NCBI GenBank assembly: GCA_030340625.1
Contig: JAOPHQ010000932.1
Location: forward strand, 19,990 to 83,989
Source: Merluccius polli
Lineage: Eukaryota > Chordata > Actinopteri > Gadiformes > Merlucciidae
Reading direction: 5' to 3'
Length of the DNA stretch: 64,000 bases
The position numbers and the translations under genes were made by a program. The notes beneath the pieces were generated by a model. It searched no databases, had not been told where the DNA came from, and worked only from the letters and a program-made list of their open reading frames with translations. Positions 51,401 through 63,252 of this stretch are shown here, one piece after another. Numbering within the stretch: position 1 is the stretch's first letter; every line of letters starts with the position of its first letter.

Positions 51401-54400
51401 AGACGAGCAGAGTCTACAGCGTCCGCTCGCAGAGCAGAGTCTACAGCGTCCGCAGTCTACTGTGAAACAATTCACTCCAAAAAGGGTTATGGTTATGGTT
51501 AGGGTTATGGTTATGGTTAGCGTAATCTATCACCGTGACCGGGTTATTATTGGAGTGAATGGACGCTGTAGACTCTGCTCTGCGAGCGGACGCTGTAGTT
51601 GGGATGAGAACGGGTTGCGGTTGAGTATGTGGGGATTTTTTCGGTCGCAATTGGGTTTCACATTTTTAAAAGTGGTGGGGACAAAATTCAAATTATAAAT
51701 AGTGGTGGGGACATGTCCCCCCGTAATCGACGCCTATGTATGTGGTGCAGTACTTTGGCAAAGGAGACGTTCACTTCCTTACAGGCTATCCTATCTTTCA
51801 TTTAAACATCGAACTCGGCATGAGTCATGACGATTGCCCCCCCATAAAATAATTTTCCTCGGCCCTCCCCCCAGGCCAAAAATATTCTCCTGGGCCCTCC
51901 CCTAAGGCTTAAAAAAATTATCCTAGGCCCTCCCCCCCTGACGACCGGCCCTCCCCCCCCGGTAAATATCGTACAGTCCCTTAGCTAATATAGGTAGCTA
52001 TATAGTGTTGGCTAATATAGGTAACTATGTGTTTAGCTAATATAGGTAGCTATATAGTGTTGGCTAATATAGTTAACTATGTAGTGTTTAGCTAATATAG
52101 GTAGCTATATAGTGTTGGCTAATATAGTTAACTATGTGTTTAGCTAATATAGGTAGCTATATAGTGTTGGCTAATATAGTTAACTATGTGTTTAGCTAAT
52201 ATAGGTAGCTATATAGTGTTGGCTAATATAGGTAACTATGTGTTTAGCTAATATAGGTAGCTATATAGTGTTGGCTAATATAGGTAACTATGTGTTTAGC
52301 TAATATAGGTAGCTATATAGTGTTGGCTAATATAGTTAACTATGTGTTTAGCTAATATAGGTAGCTATATAGTGTTGGCTAATATAGTTAACTATGTAGT
52401 GTTTAGCTAATATAGGTAGCTATATAGTGTTGGCTAATATAGTTAACTATGTAGTGTTTAGCTAATATAGGTAGCTATATAGTGTTGGCTAATATAGTTA
52501 ACTATGTAGTGTTTAGCTAATATAGGTAGCTATATAGTGTTGGCTAATATAGTTAACTATGTAGTGTTTAGCTAATATAGGTAGCTATATAGTGTTGGCT
52601 AATATAGTTAACTATGTGTTTAGCTAATATAGGTAGCTATATAGTGTTGGCTAATATAGTTAACTATGTAGTGTTTAGCTAATATAGGTAGCTATATAGT
52701 GTTGGCTAATATAGTTAACTATGTGTTTAGCTAATATAGGTAGCTATATAGTGTTGGCTAATATAGTTAACTATGTGTTTAGCTAATATAGGTAGCTATA
52801 TAGTGTTGGCTAATATAGTTAACTATGTGTTTAGCTAATATAGGTAGCTATATAGTGTTGGCTAATATAGTTAACTATGTAGCCTAGTGTTTAGCTAATA
52901 TATGTAGCTATATAGTGTTGGCTAATATAGTTAACTATGTGTTTAGCTAATATAGGTAACTATATAGTGTTGGCTAATATAGTTAACTATGTAGTGTTTA
53001 GCTAATATAGGTAGCTATATAGTGTTGGCTAATATAGTTAACTATGTAGTGTTTAGCTAATATAGGTAGCTATATAGTGTTGGCTAATATAGTTAACTAT
53101 GTGTTTAGCTAATATAGGTAGCTATATAGTGTTGGCTAATATAGGTAACTATGTGTTTAGCTAATATAGGTAGCTATATAGTGTTGGCTAATATAGTTAA
53201 CTATGTAGTGTTTAGCTAATATAGGTAGCTATATAGTGTTGGCTAATATAGTTAACTATGTGTTTAGCTAATATAGGTAGCTATATAGTGTTGGCTAATA
53301 TAGGTAACTATGTGTTTAGCTAATATAGGTAGCTATATAGTGTTGGCTAATATAGTTAACTATGTAGTGTTTAGCTAATATAGGTAGCTATATAGTGTTG
53401 GCTAATATAGTTAACTATGTAGTGTTTAGCTAATATAGGTAGCTATATAGTGTTGGCTAATATAGTTAACTATGTGTTTAGCTAATATAGGTAGCTATAT
53501 AGTGTTGGCTAATATAGGTAACTATGTGTTTAGCTAATATAGGTAGCTATATAGTGTTGTCTAATATAGTTAACTATGTGTTTAGCTAATATAGGTAGCT
53601 ATATAGTGTTGGCTAATATAGTTAACTATGTAGTGTTTAGCTAATATAGGTAGCTATATAGTGTTGGCTAATATAGTTAACTATGTGTTTAGCTAATATA
53701 GGTAGCTATATAGTGTTGGCTAATATAGTTAACTATGTGTTTAGCTAATATAGGTAGCTATATAGTGTTGGCTAATATAGTTAACTATGTGTTTAGCTAA
53801 TATAGGTAGCTATATAGTGTTGGCTAATATAGTTAACTATGTGTTTAGCTAGTAGGCCTATAGGTAGCTATATAGTGTTGGCTAATATAGTTAACTATGT
53901 GTTTAGCTAATATAGGTAGCTATATAGTGTTGGCTAATATAGTTAACTATGTGTTTAGCTAATATAGGTAGCTATAGTGGCCATGAGAGGATGTCTGCAT
54001 ACCTGCCTGGGCTGCGATCATCAGAGCAGTATTTCCATCTGCATCTTGGTGGTTGATGTCTATCAGTAGTCGACATTCATGCAGCGCATACACAATGTCC
54101 ACGAAGCCCTTGGCCACAGCCACCATCAGGCCATTCTGAAGGGGAACAGATCAAGATTTTGATGAAGATGCATAATAGAGATTATATTGGGCTCATGCAC
54201 ACTGCACAGTGTGCACAGTGTGCATAGGCCTACATTTAAAAAGTGCTCCAGGTGTGGAGTTGGCCTTGTCATATTTAATTGGATTCAAATTGGATGCAGG
54301 CGACACAAAACTCCACATGGCCTTCAGTCAGCGCACCCTGCCGTTGATGTCCAGTTCCATGGCCTGCTCCTTGGTGACCCCCTCCTCCAGGAGCCTCTGC

Positions 54401-54621
54401 AGGGTCCAGGCTTCGTTCCGAGCGCAGGCCTCGTACAGCGTGTTGGCCGTCCCCGCCTCTCTCTCATCCTCCCTCAAGTAATCTGGCAACACAGAGTCAT
54501 CGGAAAGCACGCTCCCCGAGTCGGACTCCTCTTCGTCCTCGTAGTCCTCGTCATCCTCGTAGTCCTCGTAGTCCTCCGAGGGGCCGTGGCCCAGGTGGGG
54601 GTCATCGCTTGCTGCGGCCAT
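47595..54621 (-). CDS. ankrd33: ankrd33: photoreceptor-type ankyrin repeat protein, ~458 aa
   Basis: Four coding exons on the minus strand: 54337-54621 (ATG 54621-54619), 54003-54135, 49300-49440, 47595-48412 (TGA 47595-47597). Phases 0,1,1 match; total 1,377 bp, and human ANKRD33 is 452 aa. Order: acidic N-terminus (EDYEDYEDDEDYEDEEE), ankyrin repeats (NGLMVAVAKGFVDIVYALHE, DADGNTALMIAAQAG, ELRDPRGFTALIKAGLQGRE, GADINAMD), conserved CPTSPPEIGRRRLTVAELLT, and a Lys-rich tail after PPIWKYKEAKEEKKKEKKK that looks like a nuclear signal. Mammalian ANKRD33/PANKY is a photoreceptor cofactor that dampens CRX activity. The first exon stays open to an acceptor at 54684, so an upstream coding exon is possible. 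ANKRD33B is the paralogous alternative; the position next to acvrl1 favours ANKRD33. Confidence 0.87.
48745..49175 (+). repeat. ~31-bp minisatellite in ankrd33 intron 3
   Basis: About 20 copies of cagatgtaggctacagatca and shorter tgtagactacagatgtaggc variants. Confidence 0.93.
50733..51738. mobile_element. hAT-like element copy 2, nested in the TTA element
   Basis: Begins CAGTGGCATCAGTTTGG, ends GACGCCTATG, and is flanked by the 8-bp direct repeat TATGTGGT (50725-50732, 51739-51746). About 120 bp at the left match 42064-42188, and the right end matches 45895-45990, so it belongs to the same family as the 42060-45991 element with a different interior. It contains long G-runs and a further insertion. 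Confidence 0.8.
51057..51617. mobile_element. Fold-back MITE nested in hAT-like copy 2 (561 bp)
   Basis: Perfect 21-bp terminal inverted repeats (CAACCCGTTCTCATCCCAAC + T). A second, inner inverted repeat (ctacagcgtccgctcgcaga near 51414-51440 against its complement near 51560-51598). The segment is absent from the matching place in copy 1 (between gacggttt and gttgagtatg near 45855-45870). A flanking CGG (51050-51052, 51618-51620) may be the target duplication. Confidence 0.75.
54337..54621 (-). CDS. ankrd33: ankrd33 first recognised coding exon
   Basis: MAAASDDPHLGHGPSED begins the frame at the first in-frame ATG, followed by an acidic stretch and NTLYEACARNEAWTLQRLLE, ending ELDINGR at AGG|GTGCGC. 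The frame is open 5' to a CTCCACAG acceptor at 54686-54684 with no other ATG. Either there is a non-coding upstream exon, or translation starts in one that I cannot place. Confidence 0.75.
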
Positions 54622-55439
54622 GGGGCCCCTAAGGACACTTAGGAAAACCACCTGAGGGGCCCCATTCTCCACCTGTACGCCCTCTGTGGAGACAAACACC
54701 AACAGCTGTCACTGCTAGGATTACACATAAGAGGATCTTTTACTGGGAGCCGGTCAGAATATAAATATAAATACAAATACAAATACAAATATAAATATAA
54801 ATATAAATATAAATACAAATATAAATATAAATATAATTACAAATATAAATACAAGCACACATGCTCTCAGGTGTTATAAATAAACCTTGTGACCTCAGAA
54901 AGCGAAGGCAACATGTATTAAAGAGGATGACCAGATTCACCTCAGGGAAGCCTACTTGTCAGGCAGCTGATCCGAGCCTATGATCTCCTGGAGGAGTTGA
55001 GCCTGTGCGACGTGCCTTAGTTTTATGAAAGATTATGAAAGATTATGGCTACCGATCTACTTGATTTACCTGCACAGCCTCAAATTGAAGGACATCATTT
55101 CAATGCTGAGGTGTGTGGATTGGGCATCTTTGTAAGATAGTTATTGTGTTTGTGTGTGAGTATAATATTTATTCTTGAGAAAGACCATATGGCTGGAGCA
55201 CTAAGACAAGCTGGCAGCAGCATCTGTCAGAAAGGCTTTTCCACGGCATATGGTTGTATGGTGATATGGTTCAAAATATTGTGGATATGTGCATATACAG
55301 ATCAACATACTTTTAAGTGATGCACATTTAGAGCAGAATTTTCAAATGACACCTTGGTCTTTAGCCTGAAGGACTTTGTTTAGCACACGTACACATTTGT
55401 GTACGTGTGAGATGGATAGATTTCACAGACAGATACACA

Positions 55440-56640
55440 TTATCCTACTACATTATCCTATTACATTATCCTGCTACATTATACTATTACATTATCCTGC
55501 TACATTATACTACTACATTATACTATTACATTATCCTGCTACATGATACTACGACATTATACATGATCCTACTACATGATGCTACTACATGATACTATTA
55601 CATTATCCTGCTACATGATACTACTACATGATACTATTACATTATCCTGCTACATGATACTATTACATTATCCTGCTACATGATGCTACTACATGATACT
55701 ATTACATTATCCTGCTACATGATACTACTACATGATACTATTACATTATACTACTACATGATACTATTACATTATCCTGCTACATGATACTACTAATGGG
55801 ACCTTTCGGTCTATTTGTCATTCCCATGTTCGGGAATGGGAACGAAATTTGTTCTCTGCATTTGACCCATCCTACTGCACGTAGGAGCAGTGGGCTGCTA
55901 TGATCAGCGCCCGGGGAGCAAGTTGGGGTTCAGGGTGCAGTGTCTTGCTCAAGGACACTTCGACACGCAGACAGTTTGGAAGCGGGGATCAAGGGGATCG
56001 AACCGCCGGCCCTACGGTTAGTGGACAACCCCGCTCTGTCCACCCGCTCTACCTACTGAGCTACTGCCGCCCCACTACATTATACTATTACATTATCCTA
56101 CTACATTATCCGACTACATGATGCTACTACATTACCCTACTACATTATACTACTACATTATACTACTACATTATCCGACTACATGATGCTACTACATTAT
56201 ACTACTACATTATCCTGCTACTTGATACTATTACATTATACTACTACATTATCCTGCTACTTGATACTATTACATTATACTACTACATTATCCTGCTACA
56301 GGATACTACTACATTATACTACTACATTATACTACTACATTATCCGACTACATGATGCTACTACATTATACTACTACATTATCCTGCTACTTGATACTAT
56401 TACATTATACTACTACATTATCCTGCTACAGGATACTACTACATTATACTACTACATTATCCTACTACATTATCCTACTACATTATACTACTACATTATC
56501 CGACTACATGATGCTACTACATTATACTACTACATTATACTACATTATCCTACTACATTATCCTACTACATGATGATACTACATTATCCTACTACATTAT
56601 CCTACTACATGATGCTTCTACATTATCCTACAATCTAACA
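55440..56640 (+). repeat. Tandem array of tacattatcctac / tacatgatactac units
   Basis: About 70 copies of 12-bp units of ctacattatcc/ctacatgatact type, interrupted at 55796-56073 by a SINE. Confidence 0.92.
55796..56073 (-). mobile_element. tRNA-derived SINE (about 278 bp)
   Basis: On the minus strand it begins GGGGCGGCAGTAGCTCAGTA (box A region) with GGTTCGATCC (box B). It then runs through TGTCCTTGAGCAAGACACTG and CCCACTGCTCCTACGTGCAG to a GGTCCC end. This architecture is common in teleost tRNA-SINEs. It is not a functional tRNA gene, because no cloverleaf continues past box B. It interrupts the 12-bp array. Confidence 0.85.
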
Positions 56641-56924
56641 TACATTAATTCTGCTGATGAGGCTTCATCACATCATCAATGACGCCAAAGTGGAACACAT
56701 GATCGCTTCATCACAAAGTAATTTGACCATTTGATCACTCTGCTTAGCGATGACCGAACGATGACTACGCTTCGAGAATGAAAACCTCCACTACTCGAAT
56801 CCTGTAAAGCAATGTGTACAACCCAGCACTGTTGTTGTTGTTGTTGTTCTCTGTAGAAGAATGAAGATCACACATCCCTGTTCCCTTCCTCCTGTCGCTG
56901 CACGCACGCACGACACACCGGTTA

Positions 56925-57150
56925 GGTTATGGGTATATATGATAAATAATAATGGTTAAGGGTTAGGGTTATATAATAATGGGTTAGGTTATGGTATATA
57001 TAAAAATAAGCATTAAGGGTTAGGGTTATATAATAATAATGGGTTAGGTTATGGGTATATATAGTAATAAGGGTTAAGGGTTAGGGTTATATAATAATAA
57101 TGGGTTAGGTTATGGGTATATATAATAATAAGCGTTAAGGTTATATAATA
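56925..57150 (+). repeat. ~50-bp repeat of gggttaggttatgggtatat
   Basis: About four copies with TATATAATAATAA and GTTAAGGGTTAGGG segments. Confidence 0.88.
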
Positions 57151-57575
57151 ATAATGGTCTTACCATAAAATGAGTTTTGACTGTACTCCCCGATTATTGT
57201 CCAGTGATTGTCAAAGCATCCACATGTAGTGTGAGTATCTGAGTATCTTGGTTACTCCTCAACTGTGACGAGTCCCCAGGGTGGTCCAGCGTGAGACTCT
57301 GGTCAGCCCCCAGAGCCTCGATCCTGATGGGTCCCAACACAGACTCTGCTGGCCTAAGTCAGGTGGGAGGGCCCTGCCCTCTCATCCCCATTACAAGAGG
57401 ATTTGAGGATTAAGAAGCAAAAAAACAGACAGCAGCCAATCTGGGACCCCTTGCAGCTTGTTAGCAAGCTAAGTTTAGACTTTGTACTGCCCTGAAGCTT
57501 GCTCTCTTTTCTCTCTTCCCTATCTACTCTTGTTTTTTCCTCTTCCTCTTTCTCACTTGACAGCTCTCATTCAAC

Positions 57576-57580
<5 letters not shown>

Positions 57581-57644
<64 letters not shown>
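57581..57644 (+). repeat. (TC)n microsatellite
   Basis: About 32 TC units. Confidence 0.97.
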
Positions 57645-57648
<4 letters not shown>

Positions 57649-58608
57649 TGTTGTGTCAGAGCAAGTCTGGCTGAACTGTCCAACTCTGGCTGAATCAGTC
57701 GAGCTCAGCCCCGCAATCTGTTCTGCTGCTCTGGTTCTGGTGAGGCCCCCCCACTGCTTGGATAACCCAGTCTGTGTGAGAATGGGTTAACAGTCTTCAC
57801 TTTGTTTTCCCATGAAAACCCTTTTCGCAGGGACAACAGTCCAACTGTCTGTTGCTTTGGCAGTAAGGTTAAAGACACACAGATGGAATAGCGTGAGGTG
57901 CACACACAGGCACAAATACTTGAACAAACATTAATTAGATATCCGCAGAAATCTTCACAAACCGGTTGAATTTGCAAACAAACTGATGTTGTAAAAAGGG
58001 TTTGTTTAACAACTATCTATTCAACAAGCTGTGTAACAATACAAATCTGAGTCACAGTAGGTTGCCATCACTGACATTTCTAAATAGACCTACAGACGTC
58101 ATTATGCACTGCCGGGTCTGGATATAGTCTCCCCCTTCTGGCCCAACTCTGGAGTACAGGACACGTTCATTTTGTCTCTCTCCCTAGTTGTTGCCTTACC
58201 ATAACCCGCGTGACGTCACACAGCAGGTAGCAGGGGGGTCTAAATAGACTGAGGCTTAAAGTACTTCGGAGCTGTGGAAAAGAGCTGACCCATTTTAAAA
58301 CACACCTAATTATATTAGTGTTAGTGAAACTCTATATATAGTAACAAGGCAATTAGGGACTGCATCCTGAATGCACTAAACATTAAAGGATAACTTTGGG
58401 ATTCTTCAACCTGGACCCTAGTTTCCCACTATTTTTGGATCTCAGTGACAAAACAATTTTTGAAATTGGTCAAACAACTGGACACAAAGGACGTACATTG
58501 ATAGGCGCTAATGCCTGATAGTTTCATATTGCTGCAGGTTTCCTCTCACTGAACACTGGACCAATTTTAAAAAAATGTTGGGAAGTGATGGGAAATAGGG
58601 TCTATGCT

Positions 58609-58610
<2 letters not shown>

Positions 58611-58701
<91 letters not shown>
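58611..58701 (+). repeat. (CA)n microsatellite
   Basis: About 45 CA units. Confidence 0.97.
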
Positions 58702-58703
<2 letters not shown>

Positions 58704-59879
58704 CATTGTATTACATTCATAAATATTAAAAGCACATTAAAAACCCATCATTCACAAGTTAACAAAATAGAATAGGCTACATGCCTCTTTCTGGGTGTGG
58801 TGGCAGATTCAAACCAGTGGTGAGGTGACAGCATGATTTATGCTTTCATGGTGGAACAAAGGCAAAGTGGAGGCCCAGAGGAAGTCAGTCAGAGGAAGAG
58901 GAAGTTGGCTCGACTCAGCTATGAGGGTACAACACAACACAAGTGACGTACTACACAATCTGTGTAAGCCTAAATAGGATATAAAGAGTGAGAGTAAAAC
59001 GGTATACCGGTAACGGTAAACCAACATTATACTTTTATTTTGTATATTGTAGGCCTATTTGTATTCCTTCCTCCTATTTGAAACGGTTGAAAGATAGGAA
59101 AGTAAAGTTTTTTCCTTTAGGGGAACGTTTTGTGTCCTTTAAAAGAAAATGGTGTTTTGTTTCTTCACCAGAAGAGATAAAAGATAATAACAGAAAAAAA
59201 GGGGAAAAGAAATGCCAGTCATTGTTTACCACAAGAGGGCAGCAAAGCATGCACAGTCCAGTCCTAACCCTTTCACATAAACCTAACACTTTCACGGTTG
59301 CTATTTAACCAGAAAAACTTATTTATGGAAGGAAAACCCCAAGAACCACTCAGCTTCCCAGAACCTATTGTGACTCAATGTTCCTTCAGGTATGAATCAG
59401 TGCAATGAGCTCCAGTCCAAACCCTGTTACCACCACAATAGCCCCAGAGCCAGTAAAGAGGGAGGAATCACATGAGGAGAGGAAGGGCGACATTAACTTC
59501 AGCCAGCAAACGGATCTGAAAGACAGGCATGTGTTGAGCTAATATTAGATTCTTGGCAGTCTGTCCAGCACTGCTCGCTTATAACACCAGTTGGCTTTGA
59601 CTCACAGAACCTCTGCTACAATATTTTCAGCTATGCGACAGAGTGACTAACTCCCACCGACCTCCTCCTCCACAAATACCATAATTCAGCGTCTTCTTCT
59701 GAGGAGTCTGTAAAGTGGTACGAACCTGGGAACACTAAAAAAACATTCATGATGTATGGCGAGGAGGAACTAGAGGATGAATGGGGAGCAATTACATTAG
59801 GATATTACAAGTTTGCCTGAAGTCACAGCAAGTTGAATAAAGAACATGCAATAAAATACTGCATCAATCTTGGTGAGGT

Positions 59880-60240
59880 GGGATGAGGCTCGTTAAAGGC
59901 AGAGTCAGGGGACTTAAGGTCTAGTAACAGAGTCAGGGGTCTTAAGGTCTACGAAGAGAGTCAGGGGTATTGAAGTCTACAGAGTCAGGGGTCTTAAGGT
60001 CTACAGAGTCAGGGCTCTTGAGGTCTACTAACAGAGTCAGGGGTCTTAAGGTCTACAGAGTCAGAGGTCTTAAGGTCTACAAAGTCAGGGGTATTGAGGT
60101 CTGCTAACAGAGTCAGGGGTCTTAAGGTCTACAGAGTCAGGGGTCTTAAGGCCTACAGAGTCAGGGGTCTTAAGGTCTACAGAGTCAGGTGTCTTAATGG
60201 TCTACTAACAGAGTCAGGGGTCTTAAGGTCTACTAACAGT
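59880..60240 (+). repeat. ~27-bp minisatellite (acagagtcaggggtcttaag)
   Basis: About 13 copies with gtctact/gtctac ends. Confidence 0.92.
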
Positions 60241-60993
60241 CTTCATAAGTCAATGACTATCACAGGGGGGAGAAAGTCCTTCCTGCCCATTAGATTGTCA
60301 ATTATTCACAGTCACTTATCCTTCAATAAAGTCAATACTAAATATTGTGTTTTCTGTAGGAGGTTTACTGATCACTTCATGACATTGATATTAGCAAAGG
60401 CAAGGAAAGGCTGGATCTCTCTCTGTGAGTAAATATGGGAATCATTTCAAAATATGCTGAATGAGCCAGACTGTGTTGACAATTAATCAGATGAACAGAT
60501 TGTTCAGTAGACTCGTGCTATATAAGTAGGGAGGGTTAGTAGACTTGTGCTATATAAGTAGGGAGGGTTAGTAGACTTGTGCTATATAAGTAGGGAGGGT
60601 TAGTAGACTTGTGCTATATAAGTAGGGAGGGTTAGTAGACTTGTGCTATATAAGTAGGGAGGGTTAGTAGAGTTGTGCTGTATAAGTAGGGAGGGTTAGT
60701 AGACTAGTGCTATATAAGTAGGGAGGGTTAGTAGACTAGTGCTATATAAGTAGGGAGGGTTAGTAGACTAGTGCTATATAAGTAGGGAGGGTTAGTAGAC
60801 TAGTGCTATATAAGTAGGGAGGGTTAGTAGACTAGTGCTATATAAGTAGGGAGGGTTAGTAGACTAGTGCTATATAAGTAGGGAGGGTTAGTAGACTCGT
60901 GCTATATAAGTAGGGAGGGTTAGTAGACTAGTGCTATATAAGTAGGGAGGGTTAGTACTAGTAGACTAGTGCTATATAAGTAGGGAGGGTTAG

Positions 60994-63252
60994 CATGTCT
61001 TGGACACTCGGGCGAAGAGAGGGGCGGAGCTGTCAACTGATCACCACCTGGTGGTGAGTTGGCTGCGATGGTGGGGGAGAATGCCGGTCAGACCTGGCAG
61101 ACCCAAACGTATTGTGAGGGTCTGCTGGGAACGTCTGGCAGAGTCTCCTGTCAGAGAGAGCTTCAACTCCCACCTCCGGGAGAGCTTTGACCATGTACAG
61201 GGGGAGGCGGGGGACATTGAATCCGAGTGAGCCATGTTCCGCACCTCCATTGTTAAGGCGGCCGACCAGAGATGTGGCCGCAAGGTGGTCGGTGCCTGCC
61301 GTGGCGGCAATTCCCGAACCCGCTGGTGGACACCGGCGGTGAGGGATGCCGTCAAACTGAAGAAGGAGTCCTATAGGACCTTTTTGGCCTGTGGGACTCC
61401 GGAGGCAGCAAGCAGGTACCGGCAGGCCAAGCGGAGTGCAGTTGTGGCGGTTACTGAGGCAAAAACCCGGACATGGGAGGATGGGAGGCCATGGAGAACG
61501 ACTTCCGGACGGCTTCGAAGAGGTTCTGGACCACCATCCGGCGTCTCAGGAGGGGGAAGCAGTGCATCGTCAACACTGTGTATGGTGGAGACGGTGCGCT
61601 GCTGACCTCGACTCGGGACGTTGTGGATCGGTGGAAGGAATACTTCGAAGACCTCCTCAATCCCACCGACACGCCTTCCGGTAAGGAAGCAGGGCCTGGG
61701 GACTCGGGTGTGGGCTCTCCTATCTCTGGGGCTGAGGTTGCCGAGGTGGTCAGGAAGCTCCTCGGTGGCAGGGCCCCGGGGGTGGATGAGGTCCGCCCGG
61801 AGTTCCTTAAGGCCCTGGATGTTGTGGGGCTGTCTTGGTTGACACGACTCTGCAGCATCGCGTGGACATCGGGGGCAGTGCCGTTGGATTGGCAGACAGG
61901 GGTGGTGGTCCCTCTTTTTAAGAAGGGGGACCGGAGGGTGTGTTCCAACTATAGGGGTATCACACTCCTCAGCCTCCCTGGTAAGGTCTATTCAGGGGTG
62001 CTGGAGAGGAGGGTCCGTCGTTTAGTCGAACCTCGGATTCAGGAGGAGCAATGTGGTTTTCGTCCAGGCCGTGGAACAGTGGACCAGCTCTACACCCTCT
62101 GCAGGATCCTTGAGGGTGCATGGGAGTTTGCCCAACCAGTCCACATGTGCTTTGTGGACTTGGAGAAGGCATTCGACCGTGTCCCTCGGGGAGTCCTGGG
62201 GGGGGTTCTCCGGGAGTACGGGGTATCGGACCCCCTAATACGGGCTGTCCGTTCCCTGTATGACCGGTGTCAGAGCTTGGTCCGCATTGCCGGTAATAAG
62301 TTGGACTTGTTTCCAGTGAGGGTTGGACTCCGCCAGGGCTGCCCTTTGTCACCGAACCTGTTCATAATTTTTATGGACAGGATTTCTAGGCACAGCCAGG
62401 GCGTTGAGGGGATCCGGTTTGGTGACCTCAGGATTGGGTCTCTGCTTTTTGCGGACGATGTGGCCCTGATGGCTTCATCAGACCGTGACCTCCAACTCTC
62501 GCTGGACAGGTTCGCAGCTGAGTGTGAAGCGGCCGGGATGAGAATCAGCACCTCCAAATCCGAGTCCATGGCCCTCAACCGGAAAAGGGTGGAGTGCACT
62601 CTCCGGGTCGGGGATGAGATCCTGCCCCAAGTGGAGGAGTTCAAGTACCTCGGGGTCTTGTTCACGAGTGAGGGGAGGATGGAGCGGGAGATCGACAGGC
62701 AGATCGGTGCGGCGTCTGCAGTAATGCGGACTCCGCACGGATCCGTCGTGGTGAAGAGGGAGCTGAGCCGAAAGGCAAAGCTCTCGATTTACCAGTCGAT
62801 CTACGTTCCTGCCCTCACCTATGGTCATGAGCTTTGGGTAATGACCGAAAGAACAAGATCAAGCGGCCGAAATGAGCTTCCTCCGCAGGGTGGCTGGGCT
62901 CTCCCTTAAAGATAGGGTGAGAAGCTCGGTCATCCGGGAGGAGCTCGGAGTAGACCCGCTACTCCTCCACGTTGAGAGGAGCCAGATGAGGTGGCTCGGG
63001 CATCTAGTTAGGATGCCTCCCGGACGCCTCCCTGGTGAGGTGTTCAGGGCACGTCCCACTGGTAGGAGACCCCGGGGAAGACCCAGGACACGCTGGAGAG
63101 ACTATGTCTCTCGGCTGGCCTGGGAACGCCTCGGGATTCCCCAGGAAGAGCTGGACGAAGTAGCTGGGGAAAGGGAAGTCTGGGCTTCCCTGCTTAGGCT
63201 GCTGCCCCCGCGACCCGACCCCGGATAAGCGGTAGAAGATGGATGGATGGAT
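60994..63252 (+). mobile_element. 5'-truncated RTE-clade (Rex3-like) non-LTR retrotransposon
   Basis: About 2.26 kb: the end of the endonuclease domain (STDHHLVVSWLRWW), a linker, full reverse transcriptase, a C-terminal MRWLGHLVRMPPGRLPGE block, a very short 3' UTR and a (GGAT)n tail. A short 3' end with GATG-type repeats is known from fish Rex3. The flanking 7-mer gggttag (60987-60993, 63253-63259) could be the target duplication, but the host array itself contains it. Orientation is plus. The family name is inference. Confidence 0.85.
61000..63228 (+). pseudogene. Reverse transcriptase ORF of the RTE-like element, broken
   Basis: The reading frame is damaged: a TGA at 61228-61230 after DIESE, a frame change near 61473, an open segment to about 62860, then another frame change near 62865 before the last 118 codons (stop 63226-63228). 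Reverse-transcriptase blocks are visible: NYRGITLLSLPGKVY, CGFRPGRGTVDQLYTL, CFVDLEKAFDRVPRG (motif A Asp), GLRQGCPLSPNLFIIFMDRI, LLFADDVALMAS (catalytic DD) and FKYLGVLFTSEG. The endonuclease catalytic N-terminus is missing. The copy cannot mobilise itself. Confidence 0.9.

Larger units (their letters stand above)
50293..51980. mobile_element. PIF/Harbinger-like non-autonomous TIR element (1,688 bp)
   Basis: Termini GGGACTGTACGATATTTA (left) and its reverse complement (right) extend into a ~43-bp inverted repeat with two mismatches. Both ends carry three to four direct ggccctcccc subterminal motifs. It is flanked by TTA (50290-50292, 51981-51983); removing it restores the minisatellite unit. 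The 3-bp TTA target and GG ends fit PIF/Harbinger. No transposase frame; the interior is occupied by another element. Confidence 0.78.
49496..53985 (+). repeat. Giant 52-57-bp minisatellite filling ankrd33 intron 2
   Basis: Roughly 2.8 kb of repeat, split by a 1.7-kb insertion. The unit is two related halves: gctaatataggtagctatat + agtgttg and gctaatatagttaactatgt + (agt)gttta. About 50 copies, with g/t and agt-indel variants scattered through the array. Confidence 0.96.
54622..60993. other. Region upstream of ankrd33, no further gene seen
   Basis: It should hold the ankrd33 promoter. Contents: AAATAT-type repeat (54760-54850), tacattat arrays split by a SINE (55440-56640), a gggttatgggtatat array (56925-57150), a (TC)n tract (57581-57644), CA tract (58611-58701) and a 27-bp array (59880-60240). 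57150-57570 and 57650-58600 look unique but show no convincing exon. Confidence 0.6.

Noticed and set aside
55990..56073. Possible tRNA gene (box A and box B present on the minus strand)
   Set aside because: No cloverleaf or acceptor stem continues past box B; the sequence runs on into a SINE body and interrupts a tandem array.
57150..57185. Possible upstream ankrd33 exon ending TTTTATG|GTAAGAC on the minus strand
   Set aside because: Joining it to the acceptor at 54684 gives the wrong phase for the ankyrin frame; it could only be a non-coding exon, with no support beyond the donor.
57408..57413. GGATTA/TAATCC, a CRX/OTX core, upstream of ankrd33 (a CRX-related photoreceptor gene)
   Set aside because: A single 6-mer is expected by chance every couple of kb; no cluster or conservation can be shown here.
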